64,000 nucleotides of DNA, taken from Cordia subcordata. Its lineage: Eukaryota; Streptophyta; Magnoliopsida; Boraginales; Cordiaceae. The notes under the pieces are model-generated. The model did not search any database, was not told the origin of the DNA, and saw only the letters and a list, made by a program, of their open reading frames with translations. Within the stretch, counting starts at the first letter, position 1, and each line of letters begins with the position of its first letter. A program made the translations under genes and the position numbers. Below are positions 33,172-44,787 of this stretch, piece after piece. The stretch spans positions 3,893,501-3,957,500 of the forward strand of contig JAPTOF010000021.1 in the NCBI GenBank assembly GCA_028554755.1, read 5' to 3'.

Positions 33172-36100
33172 ACCAAGTAGTTGAACTTTTGCATGGGTTT
33201 CTCTCTCTCTCTCTTCCCTCTTTGTTATTGTTCATCGTTTCAGCTCTCGTGAGATGTGAGGGCTACAACTAGCTCACCCTATTTTTTTTTTTTTTTCTGT
33301 CTCTCTAAAAATTAATTTAGCTCTAATGAAAATGTTTGTTCAAAGATTAAGTACTAAATTGTCTATTTTTTAACACTGACTGAGTAGACAATATTCTAGA
33401 TTCACCTTGACTTATAATCACATGCAGATACATATTTGCTTTTTTTAACATCTGATGAATTGGAATTTTGCCTTATTAACTCAGCTACACCTTTGTAGAA
33501 AAGGAAAAAATACAACCAAGAAGTAATCTAAGCTTAAAGGATCATGGGTTAATGATGTACACTTAGGACTAGTTAAGGACAGGAGTATTGACCACAATAT
33601 TTGTGTTGAACACTCATTTCTCCTACATTATAAAAAATCACTAACTTTAGGTCCATCATATAAGATTTTGAATCACTTATCTTCTTATCCGAAATGATTT
33701 TAGGAAAGATCGAACTTCATGATTTAATTTAATTTTGACAATTTAAACTTACTACCTCAAGATGTACCTCCTAGCACTGCGCCAAAAACAAGCCAATTGC
33801 TACCCTCCTAGGAAACTATATATTCTTCTTACGCCGTAATATATTACATTATAAAGATTCCTAAATAGAAGAAAAGGAATGAATATTGTTATGTGAGTAT
33901 TAATCTTCGACATCATATATACCATTTGAAGGGCGGCAGCTATATATACTGAGAGGTCTGATTCTAGAATAACTAGGATTTATTTTAACAACCTTGTTTT
34001 ATATTGAATGGACCAAAACAGTAAAAGGAGAAAAACAAAGGTAATTGTTGGAAATAAAAGATTTACAAAATCATTTCTTATTTGCCAAAATACGAGAAAA
34101 GGAAGGCCAATCTTTTGTCCAACTCTGACATTATTTGCATGCATATTTTGTACTCGAACAGCTTGATCATGAGGTTTCTGTTGAAGCTTGAGGTGCAAAA
34201 ATTCCATGCCAATTGTTCCAAAAGCAGCATGGTGAAAATGCATCCATAGAGAAAATAAAGTCTTTGTCTTCACCAATTGAATAGAGACACACGAGAGAGT
34301 AAACCAACATCTTCAAAAAATTAGAAATGATATTTGCTAGTTTCTTTATCTATATTAGAAATATATAAAACTAATAGCATAAGTAAATATTTCCCGGTAT
34401 CATAATTGCTCTATCATACAAAATAATATGACCACTTTAATTATATACGTAAATTATGGATAATGAACGGTCAAAAGGCGATTCATTTATGAGCTTTTCG
34501 CTATTCTTTCAGATGTAATTGTTAAATTCTGGTTGAATACTACAATAAGGCAGAAAAGTAGGAAAAGAGGAAAGGCCAAAGTGAAAATAGCTTGCTTTTG
34601 CTTTTGGTCATAAAGAAAAGTCATCCATAGAATTATTGTCTTCTAAATTTATTTTTTTCCTTGAACAAGAAGATGCTGTTATTTCGATTTAATTTAATTC
34701 ATAAAGTATAACCCTAGCAGACAGGAATTAATAGCAAGGTTGCTGCATGTGTTGTATGTTCATATGCATTGAAGCTCGTCGACATAACAATTAATTGAAT
34801 TGTTCAAAGTTGCATCTTTTGAACTTTATCCTTCTTGTCATTGTGATTTTCATGTCAAGTGCATCAAACAGCTCAGTTCTTTAGGAAAGCTACTAAGACA
34901 ACACAAGAAAAGTGTTAGCAATAGTACGTAGCCAATAAATCATACGGGAATTTTCGGATCAAATGCTAATTCTCACTTTGAGCTACTTTTAAGAGGTTCT
35001 TAGTACTTATTTTATTTGTCTAATTTTTCATTGATTATGCAGGAAAAATGTATAGTATCTTCTTCTAAATGCTTGGTTTGTAATCAATAGTACTTGAAAT
35101 TTTAACTTTGTTAGCGTTCCAAATATATATTTTTAGTTGTTTAATCATTGTATTTCATTGTTATTCCATCTTTTCAATAGATGGGTAGCTAGGGATATAA
35201 CTCAGATTTTACCATAAATGGTGGTTTTTACAAAACAAAAATTGAAGAAAAAGAAAAGGCGTTAAGTCAATTTACGAGTGCTTTAAGCTACTATATCAAA
35301 ATTATTATCATGAGAAAAATGCAACTCTCAAAGATTGATCAAAGAAAATGGTTTTCCCGTTTTACTATGTAAAAGAAGGGGTGATTATAACAAAAGGGAA
35401 AAAGATTTGTTTAAGATTCAAATTAAAAGATTATAGCCTAAAGCGGAAAAAAGAAAAGCTTAATATTATAAAAAGACATATATTTGAAAGGTCTTATTGA
35501 ACTAAAAATGGAAAAAGAAAAGGAATTATTTTTATTTTTTTCAAAAAAAAAAACTTACAAAATGTTGAAAGATGAAACAACTTTGCCAGCTGCATCTGCT
35601 TTCTCTTTAATTTGTCTCTCGAGAAACTTGTTAATATTTTGAATACAGTGTTGATTAATTCATCATATAGTAAATTAATGTATAAGGGCGATGCAATGCG
35701 GGCATCTATCTTTAATGATTTCAATCCTTCCATTTTTCTTTATTTTTTTCTTTTCTTTTCTGTATTCGACAACTTTTCTAAACAAGATTAACGATTAAGT
35801 ACAACACTAATCACTTTCCGTTCAAAAGCAAATCAAACCCACGTTAAGTGGTTTGTGTTCGAAAGATTAGTTGAATGTGTATAAAATATGGGACTAAAGA
35901 AGATGACTGAAATTATGTTGCCGCTAATTAAAATTGTACCAGGAGGCCATGGAGGAATAATTGTTCCATAATGCAACTAAAAGATAGATATAGAAATTGC
36001 TTGGAACGCACAATAATAGGATTATTAAGGTAATGATCCATAACGTAAGAGATGTGTAAAGGCAGACCAACTTTTTTTTGCTTTAGAAGGGAAAAGCAAA

Positions 36101-37032
36101 ATCGTCCCTAAGAAATATCAAAAGAGCAGCTAGCACTACTTTTCATGCTTTCTGATGCGTTTTTGCAAAAGAATACCTTTTTTTTTTCTCATTGATTTTC
36201 GTATCCCGACATTCTTATCTCCAGAAAGCATCATAAAGTTGTGGAATAAGTGGCTTCAAATATATATAAATTACTCCACGGAAAAATTAAAGTAGAAAGC
36301 AAACTAGTGTGTTATGGAAAAAATACATAGATAAGAATCTCCTTTTAAACCTTAAAGATGTTTCAACTTTAGAATCGCTAAAAGTGGATTATCTCTTGAT
36401 GACTTTAAATTAAACCTGGTTGCATAAGTGGGGAATTTGTCGCTTTTGGCTGTCAAAAAGGCTAGGTGTTTCAAGATCTAGAGAAGTTAGTAAAAGAGTA
36501 AAGAAGCGTAACTTAGCCCATGAACTTCTTTTTATATACGGATTCTTAAAAAAGATTGAATATATTTGGGGTGGGATTTGGTGAAATTCCACTCATTCTC
36601 TTCAAAGAAATGCTGCTTATATGAGATTCTAGATAATCATATTTGCACGTTCATCTTCATGGTGGTGGTAAAGCGCTTGCAAATAAGAAAAGGAAAGGGG
36701 AAAACATTTTCATTCTTTAATTTATAAATGAAGCATTTATATTTTTTAGTTAGTAATTATCTTATCTAAAAGTCTTTTTTTTTAAAAAAAAAACAAATTT
36801 AACCACCAGCTCCAATCCATTCCCTACATAATAGAATTTGAACCAGATAATCACTTTTAACAAGAGTATAGTTTCAATGATCACTTGAACTGCTCTTTAA
36901 TCTCGACTTAAACTTGTAGAAGGCTTTATATTATGCTTAATGGCTTAATCACTTGAGTTGTTTTATAATCTCAACTTAAACTTATAAAAAAAGTTTTGTT
37001 GTACTTATTATTGTGCTTGACATGCCTTTTAT
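33172..37032. other. AT-rich intergenic DNA
   Basis: Contains a (CT)n tract at about 33199-33216, several poly-T/poly-A runs and a roughly 70-bp imperfect direct repeat (CACTTGA...CTCAACTTAAACTT, about 36880-37000). No coding region or recognisable element is seen. Confidence 0.6.
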
Positions 37033-37577
37033 TGTTATAACATATAAAAAGTCCCACATCAGAAAATTTCAAGATTCAAGAATACCATAAAAGGTCCTGC
37101 ACCACTTGTGACCGATTGATTTTTATGATAAAACCTGAATAATTATTCATATAGTTTAAGAGCTAGGCTTTTGGTCCAGTCTCTATGCTGCATATATATC
37201 CACGTGTGACCTGTCAAGATCAATCATTGTGCACATCCATTCATGTGGTGGCCTATTCCTACAAGAAACTGCGCTACATCCAATCTAGGTCATCGTGGTC
37301 CGTCCTTATTTCGGCCCACACCACCATCCAAGTTCCGTCCAATGGTCTTGGACATTCATCACACTAAAGTGGTACACACGAACCCTGAATCAATTACCGA
37401 ATTAGGCAAGTGGTGCAGACACTATTCTGGATCACATGTGTGGGGGTGCTACAACATATAAAAAATTCTATACCAAAAAATCTCAAGATTCAAGATCACC
37501 ATATAAAGGTCCTAGACTACATATTAACCAATTAGTTTTATTGATAGAAACTCAATAATTCTCCACGTATAACATAA
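37033..37577 (+). mobile_element. TRIM-3 candidate, about 545 bp
   Basis: Direct repeats of about 130 bp (37033-37163, 37447-37577) begin TG(T/C)TA(T/C)AACATATAAAAA and share CAAGATTCAAGA and AAAGGTCCT. The second is preceded by GTGTGGGGG, a good polypurine tract directly before TG. A site with GAGCTAGG follows the first repeat. There is no coding frame of note between. Target duplication not identified. Confidence 0.5.
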
Positions 37578-38062
37578 ATAGTTTCACTACTTTTACATGA
37601 GTGACAGTGATTTAATGAACCTAGACCTCATGGTTTCTAATGTTGGTATTCTAGAAACAGTTTGTTGTATATATAAATGGGTACAAGAATATTGTAGTTT
37701 TACCAATTTTTTCAGTTTATATTCTTTCTCGGGAAAATATGGACGTTATCCTGCTGTAGTTTATGTAATTTTTTTATTATTTTATTGTATTTTAAAACTT
37801 ACCACATTACTTCTCCTATATTTTCCAAAAGATGGCATACAATCTCTTACCTCAATTCTTTTTTCTGTTCAAATTAACTTATTGTGTATCATAAATATCT
37901 TTTCTTTTTTCTTGTATCTATGAAACTTGAAATATGTTATGTATCTCAACAAAAAAATGCTGTTATTTTCAGCTAATAATGATTAGATAACCTAAAAAAG
38001 AAGCGATTGTGCACCTCTTAAAAAGTGAGAGTAATATGGTAAGTTTTAAAAATAAAAGGGGG

Positions 38063-38190
38063 TGTTGGAATATTACATTTCTTCTACATAGAAAAATTAT
38101 AAAATATAAGACTACCTTTATAAGGTTCTGGGCCACTCCTCATTTTGACTAATCGATTTTTATGATGGAACCTCCAGATTCTTCACAAGG
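38063..38190 (+). repeat. diverged solo copy of the TRIM-3 terminal repeat
   Basis: Shares the order of motifs with the 37033 and 37447 repeats: TATAAAATATAAGA, CCTTTATAAGGTTCTG and TTTTTATGATGGAACC near its end. Confidence 0.45.
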
Positions 38191-38195
38191 GCTAA

Positions 38196-40190
38196 TCTGA
38201 GCAAATTATAAGGTTGTAATTAGCTAATTAAACAAATCACTAGGGTATTATGTCCTTTTTTAAAAAAGCGTAAGGGAGTAATATGATAAATTTTAAAACA
38301 TAAAAAATAATCAACTAATTTAATAGATTATAAGAGGGTAAGGTGCCCTTTACCCTTCTTTGTTTGATCAAAAAGCTCATATTGTTCTTGGCCCAACCCA
38401 ATTATGCTGGACCAAAGTATTATAATCTCAGCAAGATATATCACCAAAATCCTCCAGTACTTCTCATTTATAGTTAACCTTTTTCTTTTTATTTTGCGTC
38501 ATTAAACCACAAGGTGAAGATTCTTGCGTTTTGAGAGCTTTGAGCCAATATCCAAGCAATATAGTAGTAATAAAGTAAGTCTATAAGTCCTCATGCGTTT
38601 TGCTTGGGTCTTGCATTTGGTTAATTAAGTCTTTCTTCTTTTTGGGTTTATCTATTCATAAAATTAGGATTCAAAATATATCGTAGTATAAATTTTCTTT
38701 TTACCACAATGCTTGAATATTTACTAGATTCTGCAATTTCTCTTTACAATTTGCCAATAATACCAAAAAATTTTAGATCGTTTACATATAATCCTATATA
38801 AGGATCTAGCTATATGTTATGCACATAAACATGGAACTCATCTTCTGCTATAGATATTCAGCTCTGAATCAATCCAACAATAAGCAATTGCGTATTTTTT
38901 TGGGAATCTAATTTTTCCCTCAAAAGCAGGAAGGAAGATACTCCATGATGGAGCTGAAAATGTTAATATAATGTAGAAAGTGGACAGCCCTTTTAACACA
39001 CAGTTGTTCACTTTTTTTACACACTCCATTGTGGATGATGATATTCAACCTTCTCTCTTCTGAGAGATTACTTTAATCTTTGCACCTTTTCTTGGTACCT
39101 TTCAACACGGCTCACCTTTCCATCCCATTGTTGAGCTTAGAAATGGATGGAACTGAAAAAACCTTTCTCCATCTTTGCATATTTATATACAAGAAATTGG
39201 TGCAAAAGGAAGCACACGATGACATTGCAGAGACCTATCTGCAAAATGCCATGCAATAAGGCACATGGAGCGCATTTTCTGCTCAGTTTTTGACGTAGGA
39301 ATTGAAGTTGCCTTCATGGTGTACCTATGATCTAGTAGTTTTATGTAGTTCAGAGTTAATCTTAGTGGGCAGCTTTATATATATGCGATAATATATGACA
39401 ACTGTTCGTATTATATAATATTGTTACTTCATGCATGTACTTATATTTTGCTCTAGACATCAGGTGATGCGAGCATAATAATGCAGGATATTGTAATATA
39501 AATATTCTCCTATAGTAACAGGTACACGTGTATATATATATATATATATATCGTTGGACATGCACTGCTACTTAGCTGGGATGAGAACATGGGCAATGAA
39601 TAGAGGACACGTGGCATCATCTGGACCATACATGGACGAGAGGTGGTGGTCATGTTCTAAACAAATTTAGAGGTTAAGCTCCAAAAGTGTTTGGAGTCCA
39701 AGTGTCACTAAAAACCTAGAATGTGATAGTTGTTGCATAAAGTCATCTGCAACAGTTTATAGCTATTTAACAATAATTTTCAAGTATTGCAAGAGATAAA
39801 AAATGTTGTAGTGTCAATAGGCTACCCTATTAAGTCCTGCCATTTACAAGTGACACTTTTCTTTTGACGTTTTTCTTTGCTTGCTTCATTGTCAAAACAC
39901 TTGCAAAGTGTCCTATTTATACTAGTAGTAAGTTACTCTAAGTATTAAATTATTATCTAAATGCAAGTTTAAAAGAAATAAAATCCAGTGGTTAGGCCCT
40001 GAAATATTTCGCTTAATGTTTGTCTAAGTTCGTGCCTTCCAATGAATCTCCCTTGCCTAAGTACCATGAATCATATATAGAGTGATTTTTTGTATGAAGG
40101 ATCGGGGTGAAAGTGAATAATAACAATAGAAGATATTTTGTACACAAAATTGTGTAAAATACACCAATCTTAAGGTGATATTTGTGGAAG
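38196..40190. other. AT-rich intergenic DNA
   Basis: (TA)n at 39531-39552. CCTATTTATACTAG near 39911 could be an LTR promoter relic of copia-E, whose 5' LTR I could not define. Nothing else recognised. Confidence 0.5.
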
Positions 40191-41530
40191 ATGGATACTA
40201 CCGAGCAGACTGCATTCAAGGTGATGAATGAAGATTGAGATCATTTTGATGGAACTAATTTCAACGGATGAAAAGGCAGGATGATATTACTTATGACTGC
40301 ATTGAAAATCTCATACGTGCTTCATCTGAATTTGGAGAAAATTACTGAACCAAAAGATGAAGATTCTAAAGAACTGAAGGGAAAACGGAAAAGAAAGAAT
40401 GGAGGATATAAGATCTTGTGTGGAGGCCACATCCTGAATACTTTGTCAAATCACTTGTATGATTTGTATATGACAGTAATTTCTCAAGAGGAGATCTAGG
40501 ACGCACTTAAAGCCAAGTCCAATACGCCAAAAAAAAAAAAAAAAGTCCGAACAGATGAGTTCTTGATCATAAAATACTTTTAGGTATAAGTTATCTAATT
40601 CTATTTTTGTGTTAGACTAAGTTCATGATTTCCAATCTAAATTAAAAGATGCAAATGATGAGACTTTTGAATCAATGCAAGTGGAGGCAACTATTGTGAA
40701 ATTACCCCCAGGATGGCATGATTACATAAAAGAAGTTACTGCATACTACTGAAAGTTTCACATTGGATCAGATTCTGAAACATTTGAGAATTGAGGAAGA
40801 AATTCGGAATTTACAAAAAAAAAAAAAAAAACACTCAGAATCTGTTTCAAAGGCCACTTAATTATGTGAATATATAAAACAAAATCTAGAATAATTCTGG
40901 GAAAAACAAGAGGAAGAATCATAAAATCTTCAACCTCTTTCAGGAAACAGTTTAAGACAACAGGAAACTATTATAACTATGGGGAAAAGGACATCATGGC
41001 AGATATTTAAAAAGAAACATAAACAAGAAAATACTAATTCTATAAATGTGATTGGAACTAAACTTAATGAGATTGTAGTCATGGTCTCTAAGTCGCAAAT
41101 TAGTATGATCTCTGAATTGAACATGGCATTTTCTACAAAGTGCTCTGGCTAGTGGCCTCATATGACTCTAGTGCAATAATTCATGTCTATCATGACAACT
41201 GATAAGAATATGTTAAAAATTATGAAGTCATGGAACAAAAGCAAGAAGTTCTTACTGGGAAATGGTAATAGCAAAAGTACTTGGAAGAAGAAGCGTAAAG
41301 TTGCAACTAACTTTTGGAAAGAAGTTGATTCTACAAAATGTTTTTCATATTCCTAAAGTTAGGAAAAATATGGTGTCTGCAAATTTATTATGTAAAAAAG
41401 GATTGAAAATAATCCGAAAATCTTGTAATTTCCAAGAATGGAGTGTTTGTGGGAAAGGGTACACTTACTCTTGTGATGGAATGGAATGTATAAGTTATAC
41501 ATTGATAACAACAATAATAGTATAATACTA
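40191..41530 (+). pseudogene. copia-E gag and protease-downstream region
   Basis: The frame opens ATGGATACTACCGAGCAG at 40191, and after a stop and shift gives MTALKISYVLHLNLEKI, EPKDEDSKELKGKRKRK and HILNTLSNHLYDLY (40281-40499), then KLPPGWHDY and LDQILKHLRIEEE (about 40700-40800). From 41262 follows GRRSVKLQLTFGKKLILQNV, RKNMVSANLLCKKGLKI and GKGYTYSCDGM, the stretch after the copia protease. Poly-A runs at 40530 and 40818 have expanded inside coding sequence. Confidence 0.8.
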
Positions 41531-41569
41531 TGTCTACTTTTGTTTATTTTAATAAGCCTTCCGTTCTTT

Positions 41570-43070
41570 GTGGCATGGTAGATTACGACACATTAATTAC
41601 AAATTCATAAAATACACGTAAAAACTTAGTCTCATTTCATACAAACATGATGTTAAAAATTAGTGTGAAGGATGCATTCAAACAAGAATGATAAGAAAGT
41701 CGATTCCTCGTGTTGCAAGAACTTTTGAAAGTTTGAAAAAGTCATACATTCTGATATTTGTGAATGAAATGATGTTCTAACGTGACGAAGAACTAGATAT
41801 TTTATTACTCCATCGATGATTATTCAAGGTACACTTATATTTATTCGATGAAATCTAGGGATTAAACTTTTGATATGTTTAAATTATATAAGTTTCTTAG
41901 GAGTAATAGAGGTGGACAATATTTTTCTACAAAATTTTCAATTTACTGTGAGGAACATGTTATCTATATCTATATATTATAAAAGAGAGTCCATGCCTAT
42001 TTTAACAACGACATGTGTCATCATGTCCTTCAATACGTCCTCACCTACAAAAAGATTTTCTCCATCAAAATCATTGTTAACTAGCAAATTTAGTTTTCAA
42101 AATATATTGAGTATTATTTTTTGTCAACAAAAAATTACTTCCTAAGCCCAAAGTTTTTACCTAATGGGCATACAGTTAATACATGCTTTTTTCTTTTATC
42201 AATACCATGTGTCTTTAATGTAAGATTTTTTAAACCAAAAAGTTCACGACCTTCTTTTATTAATATCTATGCCTTTCTTTTATTTTACTTTATTTTAATA
42301 CTTTATTCAATTAGTGCCAATTTCTCACTAAAAAATCATTAATATTGAAACTTCTACCAAGAACTAAATTTTACAAAATATATTATATTTTATCATCACA
42401 TAAACTATAAAATATATATTTTTATGCTTACATTTATGTCCTATATGAAGTAACTAACAGTCCATGTTTATCTTTTAATTTCACATATCTTAATTCTATT
42501 AGTTTTTTCTTCCAAAAAATGAGTTAAACTCAATTTAATATATTATTGATCTTTTGTTGCTTTTCCTTTCCTCAATCAAATTATTTTCTTATTTCACTTT
42601 TCTAATTTAAATGTTTTATCCAATTATCAAATATCTCTTCTAAAAATGATCAGTGTTGAAAAATTACCAAGAATTAGATTTTGTAAAATATATTTATATT
42701 CTATTCTAATACAGACTATAAAAATATAATTGACCATTAATAAAGACATTAAAAAATATTCATCTCCCCTATGCATCAAACGAGTTATACTCTAGTTAGT
42801 CGTCAATTTAATGTACCACATCCCCCTTAACAAAATGGTTTGGCTGAAAGAAAAAATAGGACAATTATGGATATGGTAAATGTTATGATATTATTTGCGA
42901 AGTTGTGCATTAAATTTATAAGAATAAACATTCTTATTGCATTTCATTTTCTTAACAAAATACCTTTGAAGAAATATAAGGTTGCATTGTATAAGTTCTG
43001 GGGAAAAACGAGAAACCAAATTGAATTCATCTTAAAGTTTGAGGATGTCTAACATTTATAGAGTTCCAAT
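41570..43070 (+). pseudogene. copia-E integrase, split by a Helitron
   Basis: 41570-41962 holds weak pre-integrase and core motifs (YIDDYSRYTYIYS-like around 41800-41850) ending at YCEEH. After the Helitron, 42796-43070 continues with SRQFNVPHPP, QNGLAERKNRTIMDMVN and FLNKIPLKKYK. The two sides fit each other exactly at the Helitron junction. Confidence 0.8.
41963..42795 (+). mobile_element. non-autonomous Helitron, 833 bp
   Basis: Begins TCTATATCTATATATTAT after an A (41962) and ends ACTCTAG before a T (42796). That satisfies the Helitron rules of 5' TC, 3' CTRR and insertion between A and T without target duplication. Deleting exactly this interval restores the reading of the integrase around it. 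AT-rich, no Rep/helicase frame. A clear 3' hairpin was not seen. Confidence 0.8.
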
Positions 43071-43438
43071 CCCTAAAAGAAATAATTATGACTAAGGGCT
43101 TTAAAAAGCATTTTGTAAGATATGCGAAAAATTCCAAACCTCATAAAGTGCAGGATGTGGAGTCAATATCATAAGGGAGTTAATTGATGTTGAATTTATT
43201 TAAAATAAACTCATTAACAATTCAAGTGATATAGAATCAGCACAAGTGTCTAATGGAGAAAATGTCATAGAATCATCTCTATAAAAGAAAAGAGAAAATT
43301 TAGAACTTCCTACAGAATCTAGAAGAGGCCAATGGGCAAAAAAAAAAAATGAAGAGTTTGGATCCAAATTTTATTTCTTCTAAGGCAATTATGTTCTTAT
43401 TTGGAGGAGGCAAAAATTCTATTTTGATTAAAGTACTC

Positions 43439-43439
<1 letters not shown>

Positions 43440-43490
<51 letters not shown>
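43440..43490. repeat. (TA)16 followed by poly-T
   Basis: Simple repeat expanded inside copia-E RT leader sequence. Confidence 0.95.
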
Positions 43491-44416
43491 GTGGAAGCCA
43501 TTTTACTGATTAGTGAACAAGACACAAAAACTTATAATGGAGCTATGGCTTCAAGAGATGCTTGTATATAGAGGGAACTCATTAATGAGGAAATGTATTC
43601 TATATTATCCAATGATACTTTGATGTTGGTAGACTTGCCTCTAAGTTTTAAATCTATTGGTTGCACATGGGTATATAGATAGAAATACAATACAAATGGA
43701 TCCATTCGAACTTTTTGAGTTAGATTGATGGCAAAAGGTTTTAGACAAAAGCCACTAATTATTTTGATACATATGCACTAGTAGTAAGAATATCTTCTCT
43801 TAAAATTGTAACTTTAAATGGTGAATTAGAAGAAGAGATATTTATGAAACAACCTGGAATTTTTATATTTCCTAGATCTGGAAAAAAAAAAAAAAGTATG
43901 TAAACGGTGAGGTCTTTATACAGTCTGAAGCAAGCTTCTAAGTAGTGGCATGAGACATTGAATCTAGTAATACTGTCCTATGGTTTAAGCATAGTAGTGT
44001 AAATAAGTGTATTCATTCACATTTACTAATGACCATGGTTATAATTGGTTACACAATGATATGCCAATTATTAGGATAAATGAGATTAACAAGTATCTCT
44101 CTTCAAATTTTTAGATCAAAGATCTTGGAAAAGTGATACTTTCTTACGACTTAAAGTCAAAAGCCATAGTGGAGGATTTTGCCTTGAATCAATCTCATTA
44201 TATAGAGAATATATTAAACAAGTTTAAACACTTTAATATAAAAGAGGTAAATACCCTTTACGACTAATTGCAAAATGTGATAGTAAATACTAAAAGATTG
44301 GTTGCATAAGATGAATATGCAAGTACCTTGAAAGCTTAATGTATACAATACAAAGTGTAGGACCAGATATTTCTTTTGCTGCTTGTAAATTGCTTAGGTA
44401 TGCTAGTAATCTTAAT
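43491..44416 (+). pseudogene. copia-E reverse transcriptase remnant
   Basis: Plus strand: KTYNGAMASRDACI, EEMYSILSNDTLMLVDLPLSFKSIGCTW, RLMAKGFRQK, VVRISSLKI, NGELEEEIFMKQPGIFIF, later INKYLSSNF..KDLGKVI and QSHYIENILNKF, and PDISFAACKLLRYASNLN-like sequence broken by stops up to 44416. There the Tat-2 LTR begins. The catalytic YxDD box was not found. Confidence 0.8.
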
Positions 44417-44787
44417 TGATCTTACAGTGAACCAAATAATCTTCTTGTATCCTTTTCCGATGAATGTTGACCTGCAAAATAGAAAGCTAAGCATCGGTGT
44501 GGTATTGGTTGAAGAGCCTCGGATTCCTAAGTCAATTTTCCTCTTTTGGAGAGTTTTGAATGGAATGTAATGTGTAGAATGAAGTTATCTTATTTGGGTA
44601 TGGAGGGGTCCTATTTATAGTTTATGGTTGGGGACACGTGTCTCATTAGCTAGATTGACGGGTAATTCTCGGATCTGCTAGGAACGTGGTTGGGAGGGAC
44701 CCAATGGCTGGTCGATCAAGCTCATTCTAGGGATGCTTAATTGGGACGATCCGGATAAGGCAAGTGCTAACAGCTGATCGGATATCA
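44417..44787 (-). repeat. Tat-2 3' LTR
   Basis: Starts TGATCTTACAG, ends GATATCA. Followed by TTAGCCCCTATTA, whose minus strand TAATAGGGGCTAA is the polypurine tract. Confidence 0.85.

Noticed and set aside
37597..37923. 108-codon frame rich in Phe, Tyr, Leu resembling a membrane protein
   Set aside because: Composition is explained by T-rich intergenic DNA; no start context, homologue or splice structure is recognised.
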